A DNA stretch of 33,276 bases from contig JAFEFH010000026.1 of the NCBI GenBank assembly GCA_018240695.1, forward strand, positions 1 to 33,276. Reading direction: 5' to 3'. The first letter of the stretch is position 1. Every line of letters begins with the position of its first letter. Made by a program: the position numbers and the translations under genes. Origin of the DNA: Pseudomonadota bacterium. Its GTDB lineage: Bacteria; Pseudomonadota; Alphaproteobacteria; Reyranellales; Reyranellaceae. The notes under the pieces were generated by a model. It was not told where the DNA came from. It ran no database searches and worked only from the letters and a program-made list of their open reading frames with translations. Shown in pieces: positions 1 to 8,455 of this stretch.

Positions 1-1
1 G

Positions 2-115
2 CCGGGATGCCGCTTCCATCCGCGCTGCCCGATCGCCGAGCCGCGCTGCGCCGTCGAGACGCCGCCGTTCAAGCCGCGGCCCGGCGGCGGCGTCGAGTGT
101 CTGCTGGTTCCCTAG
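2..115 (+). CDS. Oligopeptide/dipeptide ABC transporter ATP-binding protein, C-terminal end only
   Basis: The frame that is open from the window edge ends in TAG at 113-115 and reads GCRFHPRCPIAEPRC followed by a short tail ending in CLLVP. This Cys-x-Phe-His-Pro-Arg-Cys-Pro pattern is the hallmark of the C-terminal oligo_HPY extension of Opp/Dpp ATPases, which energise peptide or nickel import at the inner membrane. Only about 37 residues are visible; the ATPase core lies to the left of the window. The gene converges on the family-5 binding protein at 123-1649 with 7 bases between the stops, so the two probably belong to one transport locus. The family call is firm and the substrate is unknown. 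Confidence 0.8.
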   Translation, partial: PGCRFHPRCPIAEPRCAVETPPFKPRPGGGVECLLVP

Positions 116-122
116 CGACCGA

Positions 123-1649
123 TCACTTCCACTTGGCCAGGTAGAAGCGCGGCAGCTCGTCGGCGAAGGTCTTGAACTCCAGCTCCTTCGAGAAGGCGTA
201 GACGTTCACGTAGGTGTTGATCGGCATCCAGTAGGCCTTTTCGGTCGCGATCTTGATCGCCGCCGAATAGGCCTTGGCGCGCACGTCCTTGTCGGCGGTG
301 TTGCCGCCTTCCTTGATCAGCTTCTCGAGCTCAGGGTCCTTCGAATAGTTGTCGAGCGCGCCCTCGCCGAACATCACCGGCAGGATCGCCGAGACGTCGT
401 TGATCGAGTAGCTGCCCCAGCTTCCCATGTAGAGCGGCGCCTCGCCCTTCTGCGCCTTCTGGATGGCCGGCGCGACCTGGAGCTGGTTGATCTTGGCCTT
501 GATGCCGACGGCGGCGAGGTAGTTCTGCACCGCCGCGGGCCAGGTCGTGGGCTGCACGTAGGTCACGAAGTCGATGTCGAAGCCGTTGGGATAGCCCGCC
601 TCGGCCAGCAGCTCCTTCGACTTCTTGGGGTCGTAGTCGTACTTCACCGCCGCGTTGGCGTCGCATCCGAACTGGCTGGGGAAGCACGGCGCCGGCGGTA
701 CGCGGCTGCCGCCCTGCACCAGCTTGTCGGCATATTCCTTGCGGTTCACGGCGTGCCAGATCGCCTGGCGCACCTTGAGCTTGGTCAACGGATTGTCCTT
801 GCCGGTGCGGCCCGCCGCGTCGATCGACAGGTAGCCGATACGCATCGATTCCTGCTGCACGGCCTGGAGGTGCGGCATCTGGTTGATCTGCTTCATCTGG
901 TCGGGATTGATGTTCCAGATCCAGTCGACCTGCTTGGCGAGCAAGTTGGTCACCTCGGTCGCGAGGTCGGGCACGAAGCGCACATGCAGCGTCTTGATCG
1001 CGGGCTTGCCCTTCGGCGAGCCGGCCCAGTAATCGGCGAAGCGCTCGAAGACGATCTCCTGGCCCTGCACGTTCTTGGCGATCCTGTAGGGGCCGGCACC
1101 GATCGGCGCCTTGGCGAAGCCTTCCGGACCGACCTTCTCGCGGTAGGCCTTGGGATGGATCGGCGTCACCATCGCGAGATATTCGAGCGCCGCCGGCGTC
1201 GGACGCTTCATATGGATGCGCACGGTCCAATCACCGGTCTTCTCGGCCTTGGCGATCCAGTTGTAGTTCGACGGTGTCGCCACCTTGCTGGCGGGATCGG
1301 CCGCCATGTTCAGCGTGTAGACCACGTCGTCGGGACCCATGGCGCTGCCGTCGTGGAACTTCACCCCCTGCCGGATGGTTAGATCCAGGGTGCTGGCGTC
1401 GACGAACTTCCAGTCGGTCGCGAGCGACGGCTTGATGTCGAAACTGGACGGATCGCGGTGGACCAGCATGTCCCACGCCTGATGAGCGAGGATCAGGCCG
1501 GTGCGCTGACTGTTGAAGTACATGTCGACGTTCGGCACCGCGTCGACGAACTGGATGCGCAGCGTATCCGTGCTCTTTTCCGCGAAGGCGGGACGGGCGA
1601 TGGCCGCGGACGAAGCGGCCAGAAGAGCGGTGCGACGGGTGATTTTCAC
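123..1649 (-). CDS. ABC transporter substrate-binding protein, family 5 (peptide/solute), Tat-exported
   Basis: This 508-residue periplasmic binding protein would capture a peptide, opine or similar solute for an Opp/Dpp-type importer. It starts at GTG 1647-1649, five bases after a strong AGGAGG. The N-terminus MKITRRTALLAASSAAIARPAFA is a twin-arginine signal with an Ala-x-Ala cleavage site, so export is probably folded, by Tat. The family-5 signature LTIRQGVKFHDGSAMGPDDV lies around residues 90-110, and the length is normal for the family. Its partner ATPase ends convergently at position 115. Permeases are not in the window beside it, and the substrate cannot be read from the sequence. Confidence 0.9.
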   Translation of the reverse strand: MKITRRTALLAASSAAIARPAFAEKSTDTLRIQFVDAVPNVDMYFNSQRTGLILAHQAWDMLVHRDPSSFDIKPSLATDWKFVDASTLDLTIRQGVKFHDGSAMGPDDVVYTLNMAADPASKVATPSNYNWIAKAEKTGDWTVRIHMKRPTPAALEYLAMVTPIHPKAYREKVGPEGFAKAPIGAGPYRIAKNVQGQEIVFERFADYWAGSPKGKPAIKTLHVRFVPDLATEVTNLLAKQVDWIWNINPDQMKQINQMPHLQAVQQESMRIGYLSIDAAGRTGKDNPLTKLKVRQAIWHAVNRKEYADKLVQGGSRVPPAPCFPSQFGCDANAAVKYDYDPKKSKELLAEAGYPNGFDIDFVTYVQPTTWPAAVQNYLAAVGIKAKINQLQVAPAIQKAQKGEAPLYMGSWGSYSINDVSAILPVMFGEGALDNYSKDPELEKLIKEGGNTADKDVRAKAYSAAIKIATEKAYWMPINTYVNVYAFSKELEFKTFADELPRFYLAKWK

Positions 1650-1731
1650 GGAAGCCTCCTGTTGGTTGGACCGACCCTAGGCCGGTGAAGCCGATTGAGG
1701 CAAGCTTCGCGCCACAGCGGGAGGAGAAGCA

Positions 1732-2028
1732 ATGAGCGCCAAATCACCGGCCAAACTGACCGACAAGGCCCGAGCCGACGCTCTGGCCACGCTCGACGGT
1801 TGGGGGGAAGCCCAAGGCGGAACCGCCATCCACAAGAGTTTCAAGTTCGCCGATTTCAACGAAGCGTGGGGCTTCATGACCCGCGTCGCATTGGCCGCCG
1901 ACAAGGCGGACCATCATCCCGAATGGTCGAACGTCTACAACAAGGTCGAGATCACCCTCTCGACGCATGACGCCGGCGGCGTCACGGACAAGGACATCGA
2001 GCTGGCGAAGTTCATCGACGGGCTCTGA
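1732..2028 (+). CDS. phhB: 4a-hydroxytetrahydrobiopterin dehydratase (pterin-4a-carbinolamine dehydratase)
   Basis: This 98-residue protein dehydrates 4a-hydroxytetrahydropterin and so regenerates the cofactor used by aromatic amino acid hydroxylases; it acts in the cytoplasm. The active-site block DKADHHPEW (residues 57-65) with His61-His62 is intact, and the C-terminal [12 protein letters not shown] (77-88) supplies the other conserved His-Asp. The length matches the family of about 95-110 residues. The ATG follows GGAGGAG at good spacing. No phenylalanine hydroxylase is next to it, so it may serve a distant hydroxylase or a molybdopterin-related role reported for some family members. A hairpin overlaps its stop codon. 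Confidence 0.92.
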   Translation: MSAKSPAKLTDKARADALATLDGWGEAQGGTAIHKSFKFADFNEAWGFMTRVALAADKADHHPEWSNVYNKVEITLSTHDAGGVTDKDIELAKFIDGL

Positions 2029-2054
2029 CCCCTCCGCCGCGCGGCGAAGGGGTC
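2027..2054. terminator. GC-rich hairpin between convergent genes
   Basis: A 28-base stem-loop has arms GACCCCTCCGCC and GGCGAAGGGGTC with one mismatch and loop GCGC. It overlaps the phhB stop and sits 11 bases before the stop of the converging small gene. No T-tract follows on either side, so it resembles a transcript-end stabiliser or weak bidirectional terminator more than a classic intrinsic terminator. Confidence 0.45.
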
Positions 2055-2064
2055 TATCGAACCG

Positions 2065-2280
2065 TCAGTGCTTCTTGTCCATGTTGCGCGGATCGCCCGC
2101 CTTGCCCTTTTCCTCGGCCTGCTTCAGCTGCGCGGCCTCGGACGAATCGACGGCGTGCGCCGCATCCTTTGCGGCCTTGTCGACCTTGCCGTCCTTGATG
2201 AACTTCGCGGTGCGGTCGTTGTAGTCCTTGGTGCCGCTATAGCTGCCTTCGCCTTCGACGCGGCTCTTGTCGGTCGTCAT
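2065..2280 (-). CDS. Small hydrophilic protein of unknown function
   Basis: This 71-residue reading frame starts at ATG 2278-2280 behind AGGAGC. The product is very polar, rich in Lys, Asp, Glu and Ala, with a helical middle (residues 25-60, including KVDKAAKDAAHAVDSSEAAQ) and no Cys, signal peptide or membrane segment. The style resembles small stress-related or CsbD-like alphaproteobacterial proteins, but I do not recognise a named family. It lies downstream of the broken TAXI gene on the same strand, 51 bases after it, and converges on phhB. The coding call rests on the ribosome site, the composition and the fit of the gap. Confidence 0.65.
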   Translation of the reverse strand: MTTDKSRVEGEGSYSGTKDYNDRTAKFIKDGKVDKAAKDAAHAVDSSEAAQLKQAEEKGKAGDPRNMDKKH

Positions 2281-2331
2281 GGTGGCTCCTGTGCGTTGTT
2301 GTCGGGATAGAACGCACGGGAGGCTCGCAGG

Positions 2332-3283
2332 TTACGGCGACTTTGCGGCCAATCCGGCCTGCCGATAGTAGGTCCGGACCCCAGGATGCAGCAGGTCTTG
2401 ATCGCCGATCGCGGCCAGCGTGTTCTTCGCCGTCGTCTCGGCGAGCTGTTTTGAAGGGCTGGTCTCGGCGGCATGCAGCGCCTTGGCGACGCGCAGGGCC
2501 ACCGCCTCGTCGAGACCGGGCGCGCCATCACGAAGCTCCACGAGCCGACCGAAACCACGGGCGCATCCTGTCCGGGAAAGCTGCCGGCCGGCTGCGTGAT
2601 CGTCTTCAGGAAGCCGTGCCTGGCCAGCACCCGCGTCCGTTCCTCGGCCGTCGGCACGATGAAGCGGCCAGCGTCCGGCGCCGATGTCACGGTCATGAAG
2701 CCCGGCCAGCCCGCGCCGCCACCCCACAGGGCCGCGACCCTGCCGTCGAGCACCATCGCGGGCCCATCGCCCGCGCGCTCGAGATAGACCGGCTCGAAGT
2801 CCTTGGCGGCGTCGAGGCCGAGCCCGTCCATGAGATAGCGGCCGAGGATCACCAGGCCCGAGCCCGCCGCGCCCCAGGCGATCTTCCTGCCCTCAGGCGA
2901 TCTTCCTGCCCTCAGGCGATCTTCCTGCCCTTGAGGCCGGCGATGGTCTTCGCGGGCGAGTCGGCGCGCACCACGAACATGCCGGCGGTGGGATACATCG
3001 CCGTGACGATTCGCAAGTCCGCTTTCGGCCGGCCGATGCCCGACAGCGCCTCGTGCACGACCTCGCCCTGCACCAGCGCCATGTCGAGCGTGGCGGCTTC
3101 GAGCCGCGGCACGATCTCGAGCGCGGGATCGTACGCCTTGATCACGGTGATGAAGGCATCGCCATAGGCCGGGAAGCCGCCTCCCGGTGTCGCGGTGCCG
3201 AGCGTGACCTTGAAGTTCTGCGCGGCAGCGGATGAAGCCATCAGAGCGCCTCCTGTCGCGAGAACGGTGCGGCGCCCCAGGGT
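2332..3283 (-). pseudogene. TAXI-family TRAP transporter solute receptor, disrupted
   Basis: Three pieces in two frames rebuild one TAXI receptor: an N-terminal piece (GTATPGGGFPAYGDAF, later LDMALVQGEV) that ends at a TGA at 2912-2914, a middle piece (GAAGSGLVILGRYLMDGLGL up to WSFVMARP), and a C-terminal piece in another frame (GLDEAVALRVAKALHAAE to LAAKSP, stop at 2332). Break one is a 38-base insertion made of two extra copies of a 19-bp unit; removing it restores the frame exactly. Break two is a missing base near 2515-2522 in a G run. The segment usually found before LLEAG..D in this family (Asn-Thr, Gly-Ser, Glu-Asn) also seems deleted after IVPR. A signal peptide, LGRRTVLATGGALMASSAAAQ, is readable from 3280 but has no good start codon; ATG 3239-3241 has AGGAGG upstream. 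No partner TRAP permease is nearby. Confidence 0.8.
2876..2932. repeat. 19-bp tandem triplication inside the TAXI pseudogene
   Basis: The unit aggcgatcttcctgccctc occurs at 2876-2894 and 2895-2913, and with one change near its end at 2914-2932. On the minus strand the unit encodes GRKIA. Two extra units add 38 bases, which shifts the frame and exposes a TGA. It looks like slipped-strand or unequal duplication. Confidence 0.9.
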
Positions 3284-3286
3284 CGG

Positions 3287-3535
3287 TCAGCCCTTCTGAA
3301 AATACGGCTCGACCTTGCCCTTGAGCTTGATCGTCAGGGGATTGCCCTTGCGGTCGACCGTCTTGCCGACGGCGACGCGGATCCAGCCCTCGCTGAGGCA
3401 GTATTCCTCGACGTTGGTCTTCTCTTCGCCGTCGAACTTGATGCCGACGCCTTTCGCGAGAAGCGCCTCGTCATAGTGCGGGCTTTTGGGGTTGGTGGAG
3501 AGACGGTCGGGGAAAGAGGTGCTGTTGTCTGTCAT
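3287..3535 (-). CDS. DUF3297 family protein
   Basis: This 82-residue protein begins MTDNSTSFPDRLSTNPKSPH and contains GVGIKFDGEEKTNVEEYCLSEGWIRV, the pattern of the small DUF3297 family common in Proteobacteria. It is sometimes mis-annotated as glutathione peroxidase, but the fold and length do not support that. It is soluble, with a single Cys near residue 46, and has no catalytic motif I can name. Its TGA (3287-3289) lies directly before the readable start of the TAXI pseudogene and in the same frame. Function is unknown. Confidence 0.85.
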   Translation of the reverse strand: MTDNSTSFPDRLSTNPKSPHYDEALLAKGVGIKFDGEEKTNVEEYCLSEGWIRVAVGKTVDRKGNPLTIKLKGKVEPYFQKG

Positions 3536-3577
3536 GCGGCCACTATAGCACCGGCCGCGCCGCGCGCGATGCGCCCT

Positions 3578-4090
3578 CTAATAAGGCTGCGCGGAGTGCA
3601 GCTCGACGTGCGGTACCTGGCGAGACCGCATGAAAATCGCCACGGCACGACAGCCGATGAAGCCCGCGCAAAAGGCCGTGACCGCGGCGACATGCGCCGG
3701 ATCGACGAAGAGATCCTTGAGCGCCGCCAGCGCGAAGTCGACGAAGGACATGGCGACGATCACAAGCGCGGCGACAATACCATCCATGACGCGCGGCAGG
3801 CGTACGAGCCCCCACACGCGGTCGATCTCGATCGGCAAGGTCCGCCCCCGCGTGCGTCCTATGAGGCAGCCCATCACCAGCGCGATCAGCCACTCGGCAT
3901 CGTGCGGAAGCGTCGTTTCGAACACGCCGGCCAACAGAACCAGCGCCACCACCGCGGCGAAGCCCGCGGGCAGTGCGAGACGCCATATCGGAACGATTCT
4001 GGCGCGCACCTGCCCAGCCATCGTCGACAGACACGAGATGGCGAGAACGATCGTGAGCAGATTGGACAGACCGAGGGGCGCGTCGAGCAT
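3578..4090 (-). CDS. Small multi-pass membrane protein of unknown function
   Basis: The frame gives about 170 residues from ATG 4088-4090 (MLDAPLGLSNLLTIVLAISC). Five hydrophobic segments are visible, roughly residues 10-25, 38-57, 68-80, 108-130 and 138-158, with the motif GCLIGRTRGRTLPIEIDR in the middle and a short polar tail. No strong ribosome site precedes this ATG, and GTG 4094-4096 or a TTG further upstream are possible starts. The frame stays open far upstream, but that part overlaps the SDR gene and is shadow. I do not recognise the family. The 209 bases between it and the SDR gene are AT-richer than the surroundings and probably hold its promoter. Confidence 0.6.
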   Translation of the reverse strand: MLDAPLGLSNLLTIVLAISCLSTMAGQVRARIVPIWRLALPAGFAAVVALVLLAGVFETTLPHDAEWLIALVMGCLIGRTRGRTLPIEIDRVWGLVRLPRVMDGIVAALVIVAMSFVDFALAALKDLFVDPAHVAAVTAFCAGFIGCRAVAIFMRSRQVPHVELHSAQPY

Positions 4091-4299
4091 CGGCACAACT
4101 TTTTGCAAGGCGCCAAGTATTCTGTCTTTCGCGTGCTGCTGCCAAGAACGAAAACAACACACGCTCTGCGTTAACGCAGCGACTTCGCGCGGCCAGAATT
4201 TGCAGTTGTGCAGATCGGCGAGTAGCACATGAAGTGCAACTCGCAGGCGAACAAAGAAATAGCGTTCCTTGTTCCTTCTTACTTCTGTCTTTTGTGCTG

Positions 4300-5061
4300 C
4301 TACTTCGGCGCCATGCGGATCGCACCGTCGAGGCGGATCGTCTCGCCGTTCAGCATGTGGTTCTGCACGATGCTCATCGCGAGCTGCGCGTACTCCTTCG
4401 GGTCGCCGAGGCGCGGAGGGAACGGTACCTGCATGCCGAGGCTCTTCTGCGCTTCCGGCGACAGGCCCATCATCATCGGCGTCAGGAAGAGACCGGGCGC
4501 GATCGTGCAGACGCGGATGCCGAGGCTCGACAGGTCGCGCGCGATCGGCAGCGTCATGCCGACGACGCCGCCCTTCGACGCCGAGTAGGCCGCCTGGCCG
4601 ATCTGGCCGTCGAAGGCCGCGACCGACGCGGTGTTGATGATGACGCCGCGCTCGCCGTCGTCCATCGGCTCGGCCTGGCTCATCGCCCACGAGGCGAGAC
4701 GGATGACGTTGAAGGTGCCGATCAGGTTGACCTGGATCACCTGGCTGAACATCGCAAGGTCATGCGGGCCGGTTTTGGAGATGGTGCGGGCGGCACGACC
4801 GATGCCGGCGCAGTTCACCGCGACCCGGGGCGCCCCCAGCTTCTCGACGACCGTCTTCACCGAGGCTTCGGTGTTGGCGGCATCCGACACGTTGGTCTTG
4901 AGGTAGAGGCCGCCCAATTCCTTGGCCTTCTTCTCGCCGAGCTCGTCCTGAAGGTCGAAGATCGCGACCTTGGCGCCCGCCGCGGCCAGCGCCGTTGCCG
5001 TCGCTCCGCCCAAACCCGATGCGCCGCCCGTGACGATGACGGCCTGACCCTTGACGTCCAT
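4300..5061 (-). CDS. Short-chain dehydrogenase/reductase, 3-hydroxyacyl-CoA dehydrogenase type II-like
   Basis: This 253-residue NAD(P)-dependent oxidoreductase has all classical SDR landmarks: cofactor loop TGGASGLG (11-18), NCAG (83-86, for the usual NNAG), catalytic Ser146, Tyr159 and Lys163 in YSASK, and PG at 189-190. The sequence resembles the HSD17B10/3-hydroxyacyl-CoA dehydrogenase group (the [16 protein letters not shown] and [10 protein letters not shown] blocks), which oxidises 3-hydroxyacyl-CoA in beta-oxidation. It starts at ATG 5059-5061 with AAGGAGG eight bases upstream; the longer frame to 5130 adds a non-homologous leader. It is divergent from the YkvA-like gene, with an 80-base gap that should hold both promoters. 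Confidence 0.9.
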   Translation of the reverse strand: MDVKGQAVIVTGGASGLGGATATALAAAGAKVAIFDLQDELGEKKAKELGGLYLKTNVSDAANTEASVKTVVEKLGAPRVAVNCAGIGRAARTISKTGPHDLAMFSQVIQVNLIGTFNVIRLASWAMSQAEPMDDGERGVIINTASVAAFDGQIGQAAYSASKGGVVGMTLPIARDLSSLGIRVCTIAPGLFLTPMMMGLSPEAQKSLGMQVPFPPRLGDPKEYAQLAMSIVQNHMLNGETIRLDGAIRMAPK

Positions 5062-5141
5062 TGAGGTCCTCCTTGGTTGCGTCGCTTTTAGCATGATGGG
5101 ACCCCTTGCCAAGCCGGGCCGCCCAACCAACCTTGAAGGCC

Positions 5142-5474
5142 ATGACCGACGAGCAGATCGTGCGCGAGGGGTTCTGGAAGAAGGCCCGCCGGACCCTGGG
5201 CCGCGTGCCCTTCACCGAAGACGCAATCGCGGGCTTCTACTGCGCCACTGATTCGGCGACGCCCCTGCCGATCCGTGTCACGTTGTTCGGGGCGTTGGCC
5301 TATTTCGTGATGCCGTTCGATGTCGTCCCCGACTTCATCGCGGGGCTGGGTTACACCGACGATGCCGCGGTGTTCCTCGCGGCCTTCACGGCAGCGAGTG
5401 CCCACATCACGCCCGAGCACCGCGCCCGCGCGCGGGCCTGGCTCCTCAAGGAGCAGGAGCTGCCGACGACGTAG
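5142..5474 (+). CDS. YkvA / DUF1232 family protein
   Basis: About 110 residues from [20 protein letters not shown]. The conserved DUF1232 core is clear: [34 protein letters not shown] is the usual hydrophobic helix with P-x-D-x-x-P-D-F, followed by TDDAAV. The family is a short membrane-associated domain with no established activity. I preferred ATG 5142 because the family starts near the WKKARR segment; ATG 5106 would add 12 residues. The last 29 bases overlap the 3' end of the converging EamA gene. Confidence 0.85.
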   Translation: MTDEQIVREGFWKKARRTLGRVPFTEDAIAGFYCATDSATPLPIRVTLFGALAYFVMPFDVVPDFIAGLGYTDDAAVFLAAFTAASAHITPEHRARARAWLLKEQELPTT

Positions 5475-6387
5475 CGGCCTCGCGCATGGCCGCGGCCTTG
5501 CGCTCGCGCGCCAGCGCCGCCTCGCGATAGGCGATGTAGAGCGCCGAGCCGATGACGATCGCGGCGCCGACATAGGTCCAGATCACCGGCATTTCGCCCC
5601 AGATCGCCCAGCCCACGAACACCGCGAAGGGCAGGCGCAAATAGTCGAATGGCGCCACGGCAGACATCTCGCCGACCGCGAAAGCCTGCACCCAGAAATA
5701 CTGGCCGAGCGTCGCCGATGCCGAGACGCCGATCGCCAGCGCCCATCCCCACGCCGACGGCCATTTCCAGAACCAGATCGCCGGGATCGTCAGCAGCACG
5801 GTCGAGAAGAGCGCGAACATCGTGAGGATCATGAGCGGCTTCTCGGAGTCCGAGAGGCGGCGCACCAGCAGGATCGAGACGGCGACCGACATCGCGTTGC
5901 ACAGCGCCACGATCGCGCCGGGCTGCAAGCTGCCGGCGCCCGGCCGCACCATCACGATCACGCCCGCGAAGCCCACGATCGTCGCCGTCCAGCGCCGCCA
6001 GCGCACTTTCTCGTGCAGCACGACGGCGGCCATCACCACCGAGAACAGCGGCTGCGAGAAGGCGAGCGCCGTGGCGTCGGCAAGCGGCAGCATCGCCACC
6101 GCGTAGAAGCCCAGCACCATCGAGCAGGTGCCCATGAAGGTGCGCCAGAAATGGCCCTGGATGCGCTTGCTCTCCCACGGCTTCACCTTGCCGGTGAGGA
6201 TCATCGGCAGCAGCAGCACGACGGAGAAGGCGGCGCGGAAGAACGCCGTCTGAACGCTCTCGATCTCCTCCGAGAGCAGCCTGATCATCGCGCCGTTCGA
6301 AGTGAAGATGAAACCGCCGCTCACCAGCCACACCGCGCCCTGGATATTGGGCGGCAGGCTACGCAGCGCGGCGATCCCGATCCTCAT
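5446..6387 (-). CDS. EamA/DMT-superfamily transporter
   Basis: This 313-residue protein has ten hydrophobic segments arranged as two EamA repeats, about residues 14-145 and 157-290. The first repeat has the typical RAAFSVVLLLP and ADATALAFSQPLFSVVMAAVVLHEKV blocks; the second ends WGEMPVIWTYVGAAIVIGSALYI. These inner-membrane carriers usually export amino acids or metabolites, and the substrate cannot be read here. The ATG lies three bases after the stop of the acyl-CoA synthetase, so it is the last gene of the GNAT / synthetase / EamA operon. The C-terminal tail is Ala-rich and overlaps the YkvA-like gene by 29 bases on the other strand. Confidence 0.92.
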   Translation of the reverse strand: MRIGIAALRSLPPNIQGAVWLVSGGFIFTSNGAMIRLLSEEIESVQTAFFRAAFSVVLLLPMILTGKVKPWESKRIQGHFWRTFMGTCSMVLGFYAVAMLPLADATALAFSQPLFSVVMAAVVLHEKVRWRRWTATIVGFAGVIVMVRPGAGSLQPGAIVALCNAMSVAVSILLVRRLSDSEKPLMILTMFALFSTVLLTIPAIWFWKWPSAWGWALAIGVSASATLGQYFWVQAFAVGEMSAVAPFDYLRLPFAVFVGWAIWGEMPVIWTYVGAAIVIGSALYIAYREAALARERKAAAMREAATSSAAPAP

Positions 6388-6390
6388 CCG

Positions 6391-7926
6391 TCAGATCTTC
6401 CGCTCGTGCCCGGTCCAGTACGTCGCGCGCAGGTCCTTCTTCAGCACCTTGCCCACGGGACTGCGCGGCAACGTCGCCATGAAGTCGACTGTCTTGGGTG
6501 CCTTCACACCGCCCAGCTTGTCCTTGGCGAGCTGGATCAGCTCCTCGGGCGTCGCCTTGGCACCGGGCTTCAGCTCGACGACGGCCTTGACCGCCTCGCC
6601 CCACTTCTCGTCGGGCACGCCGATCACCGCGCAATCCTGCACGGCGGGATGGCTCCACAGCACCTGCTCGACTTCGCTGGGGAAGACGTTGAAGCCGCCG
6701 GAGATGATCATGTCTTTCTTGCGATCGACGATGTAGACGAAGCCGTCCTCGTCGATCACGCCGATGTCGCCGGTGTGATGCCAGCCGTAGGCCGACGCTT
6801 CCTTCGTCGCCTCGGGATTCTTGTAGTAGCCCGCCATCACGAGACCGCCGCGCAACACGATCTCGCCGCGCTCGCCGCGCGGCAGGATGCGGCCGTCGTC
6901 GCTCATAACTTCGAGGCGCATCAGCGGCGAGATCTTGCCGCACGACGCCAGCCGATGCCGCTTGTTGGTCTCGAGCGCCGCGACATGATCCTCGCGCGAG
7001 AAGACGGTGGCGATCATGCAGGCCTCGGCCTGGCCGTAAGTCTGGGTCAGCACCGGCCCGAAGACGTCGATCGCTTCGACCAGCTTGTCGACCGACATCG
7101 GCGCGGAGGCGTACACCAGCCGCTTCAGCGAGCTGTAGTCGTATTTGCCGATGTCCGGATGCGCCAGCAGGATGTAGATCAAGGTCGGCGGCATGTAGAT
7201 GTGCGTGACCTTGTGCTTCTCGATCGTCGCCAGGATCGCGCCGGGATCGGCCGTGCCCATGAAGATGTTGGTGCCGCCATAGGGCAGCAGCGGGAACGAG
7301 CAGACGCCCGCGGCATGCGTCATCGGCGCCACCATCAAATGCACCGGCGGCGCCTCGATCGGCATGGTCGCCCAGAAGATTCCGTTCATCGTCTCGATCA
7401 CGCGATGGGTGATCTGCACGCCTTTCGGCCTGCCGGTCGTGCCTCCCGAGCTGATCAGGATCGCCACCTCGTCTGTCGCGTCGGGCAGATCCGGCGCGGT
7501 GTCGCCTTGCTTCGAAAGCCAGGCTTCGAAATCGGGCGTGTCGATGCAGAGGAACGTCTTGATCTTCGGGCAGCCCTCTTTGATGCGCGGCAAATATTGC
7601 GCGAAGCTCGAATGATAGAAGAGGAACGCGACATCGGTGTTGTCGAGGATGTAGAGGTTTTCCTCGATGGCGTTGCGCGCGTTGACCGGCGCCCAGATCA
7701 GCCCGGCACGCTGGATGCCGAGCAGGGCTGCGTAGGCCATCGCATGGTTGGGGCTGTAGACGGCGACCTTGTCGCCGGTCCTGAGGCCGGCCGCGAGCAG
7801 GCCATTGGCCACCTTGTGCGTCGTGGCGCGCACGTCGCCATAGGTCCAGCCGCGCGTGCCGTCATGCAGGCAGTCGCGCGTGGCGAAGAGATCGGCGCCG
7901 CGGTCGAAATAGTCGATCAGCCGCAT
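6391..7926 (-). CDS. Acyl-CoA synthetase (AMP-binding, ANL superfamily)
   Basis: This 511-residue enzyme would activate a fatty or other carboxylic acid to an acyl-adenylate and then to the CoA thioester. Visible motifs are the P-loop ILISSGGTTGRPKGV near residues 155-170, the A5 region QTYGQAEA, the A7/A8 region HHTGDIGVIDEDGFVYIVDRKKDMI, and the C-terminal lysine in SPVGKVLKKDL. The start MRLIDYFDRGADLF at 7924-7926 lies one base after the GNAT stop; the in-frame ATG at 7947 would overlap that gene. It sits between a GNAT acetyltransferase and an EamA carrier. The chain length of the substrate is not evident. Confidence 0.93.
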   Translation of the reverse strand: MRLIDYFDRGADLFATRDCLHDGTRGWTYGDVRATTHKVANGLLAAGLRTGDKVAVYSPNHAMAYAALLGIQRAGLIWAPVNARNAIEENLYILDNTDVAFLFYHSSFAQYLPRIKEGCPKIKTFLCIDTPDFEAWLSKQGDTAPDLPDATDEVAILISSGGTTGRPKGVQITHRVIETMNGIFWATMPIEAPPVHLMVAPMTHAAGVCSFPLLPYGGTNIFMGTADPGAILATIEKHKVTHIYMPPTLIYILLAHPDIGKYDYSSLKRLVYASAPMSVDKLVEAIDVFGPVLTQTYGQAEACMIATVFSREDHVAALETNKRHRLASCGKISPLMRLEVMSDDGRILPRGERGEIVLRGGLVMAGYYKNPEATKEASAYGWHHTGDIGVIDEDGFVYIVDRKKDMIISGGFNVFPSEVEQVLWSHPAVQDCAVIGVPDEKWGEAVKAVVELKPGAKATPEELIQLAKDKLGGVKAPKTVDFMATLPRSPVGKVLKKDLRATYWTGHERKI

Positions 7927-7927
7927 G

Positions 7928-8437
7928 TCACTTCTCTCCCAGTGCAAGCTGCATCAGCACGCTGTCGAGCCAGCGGTCGAACTTGAAACCGATGTTCTTC
8001 AGCGTGCCCACCATCTCGAAGCCGCAGGCGGCATGGAGCCTGATCGACGGCGTCTGCGCGCTGTCGCCGATCACCGCCACCATCTGTTTCTTGCCGAGCT
8101 TGGTGCACTGCTCGATCAGCACCGGCAGCAGCGCCTTGCCGACGCCCTGCCCGACCGCGTCCTTGTCGATGTAGATGGAATCCTCGACCGAGAACTTGTA
8201 GGCCGGCCGCGGTCGCCAGTTGCCGGCATAGGCGTAACCCATGACCTTGCCGTCGCGCTCGGCCACCAGATGGGGCAGGCCGATATCGAGGACGGCGGCG
8301 CGGCGCTTCTTCATCTCCGCGAGGTCGGGTGGATCGAGTTCGAACGACGCCGTGCCGTGCAGCACGTGGTGGGCGTAGATTTCGGCGCAGCAGGTGACAT
8401 CGGCCTCGGTCGAAGGCCGCACGATCAGTTGGCTCAT
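7928..8437 (-). CDS. GNAT acetyltransferase, phosphinothricin/methionine-sulfoximine N-acetyltransferase type
   Basis: This 169-residue protein matches the bacterial PAT-like branch of GNAT enzymes: YAHHVLHGTASFE near residues 21-33, GYAYAGNWRPRPAYKFSVEDSI (67-88), the acetyl-CoA loop AVGQGVGK (94-101), and LHAACGFEMVGTLKNIG near the end. Relatives transfer acetyl from acetyl-CoA to the amino group of glutamate analogues and give resistance or detoxification. Assignment of substrate by homology alone is uncertain. It is the first gene of a tight three-gene operon and starts 18 bases beyond the end of lolA. Confidence 0.9.
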   Translation of the reverse strand: MSQLIVRPSTEADVTCCAEIYAHHVLHGTASFELDPPDLAEMKKRRAAVLDIGLPHLVAERDGKVMGYAYAGNWRPRPAYKFSVEDSIYIDKDAVGQGVGKALLPVLIEQCTKLGKKQMVAVIGDSAQTPSIRLHAACGFEMVGTLKNIGFKFDRWLDSVLMQLALGEK

Positions 8438-8455
8438 GCCGCCTTTATAGCGCGT

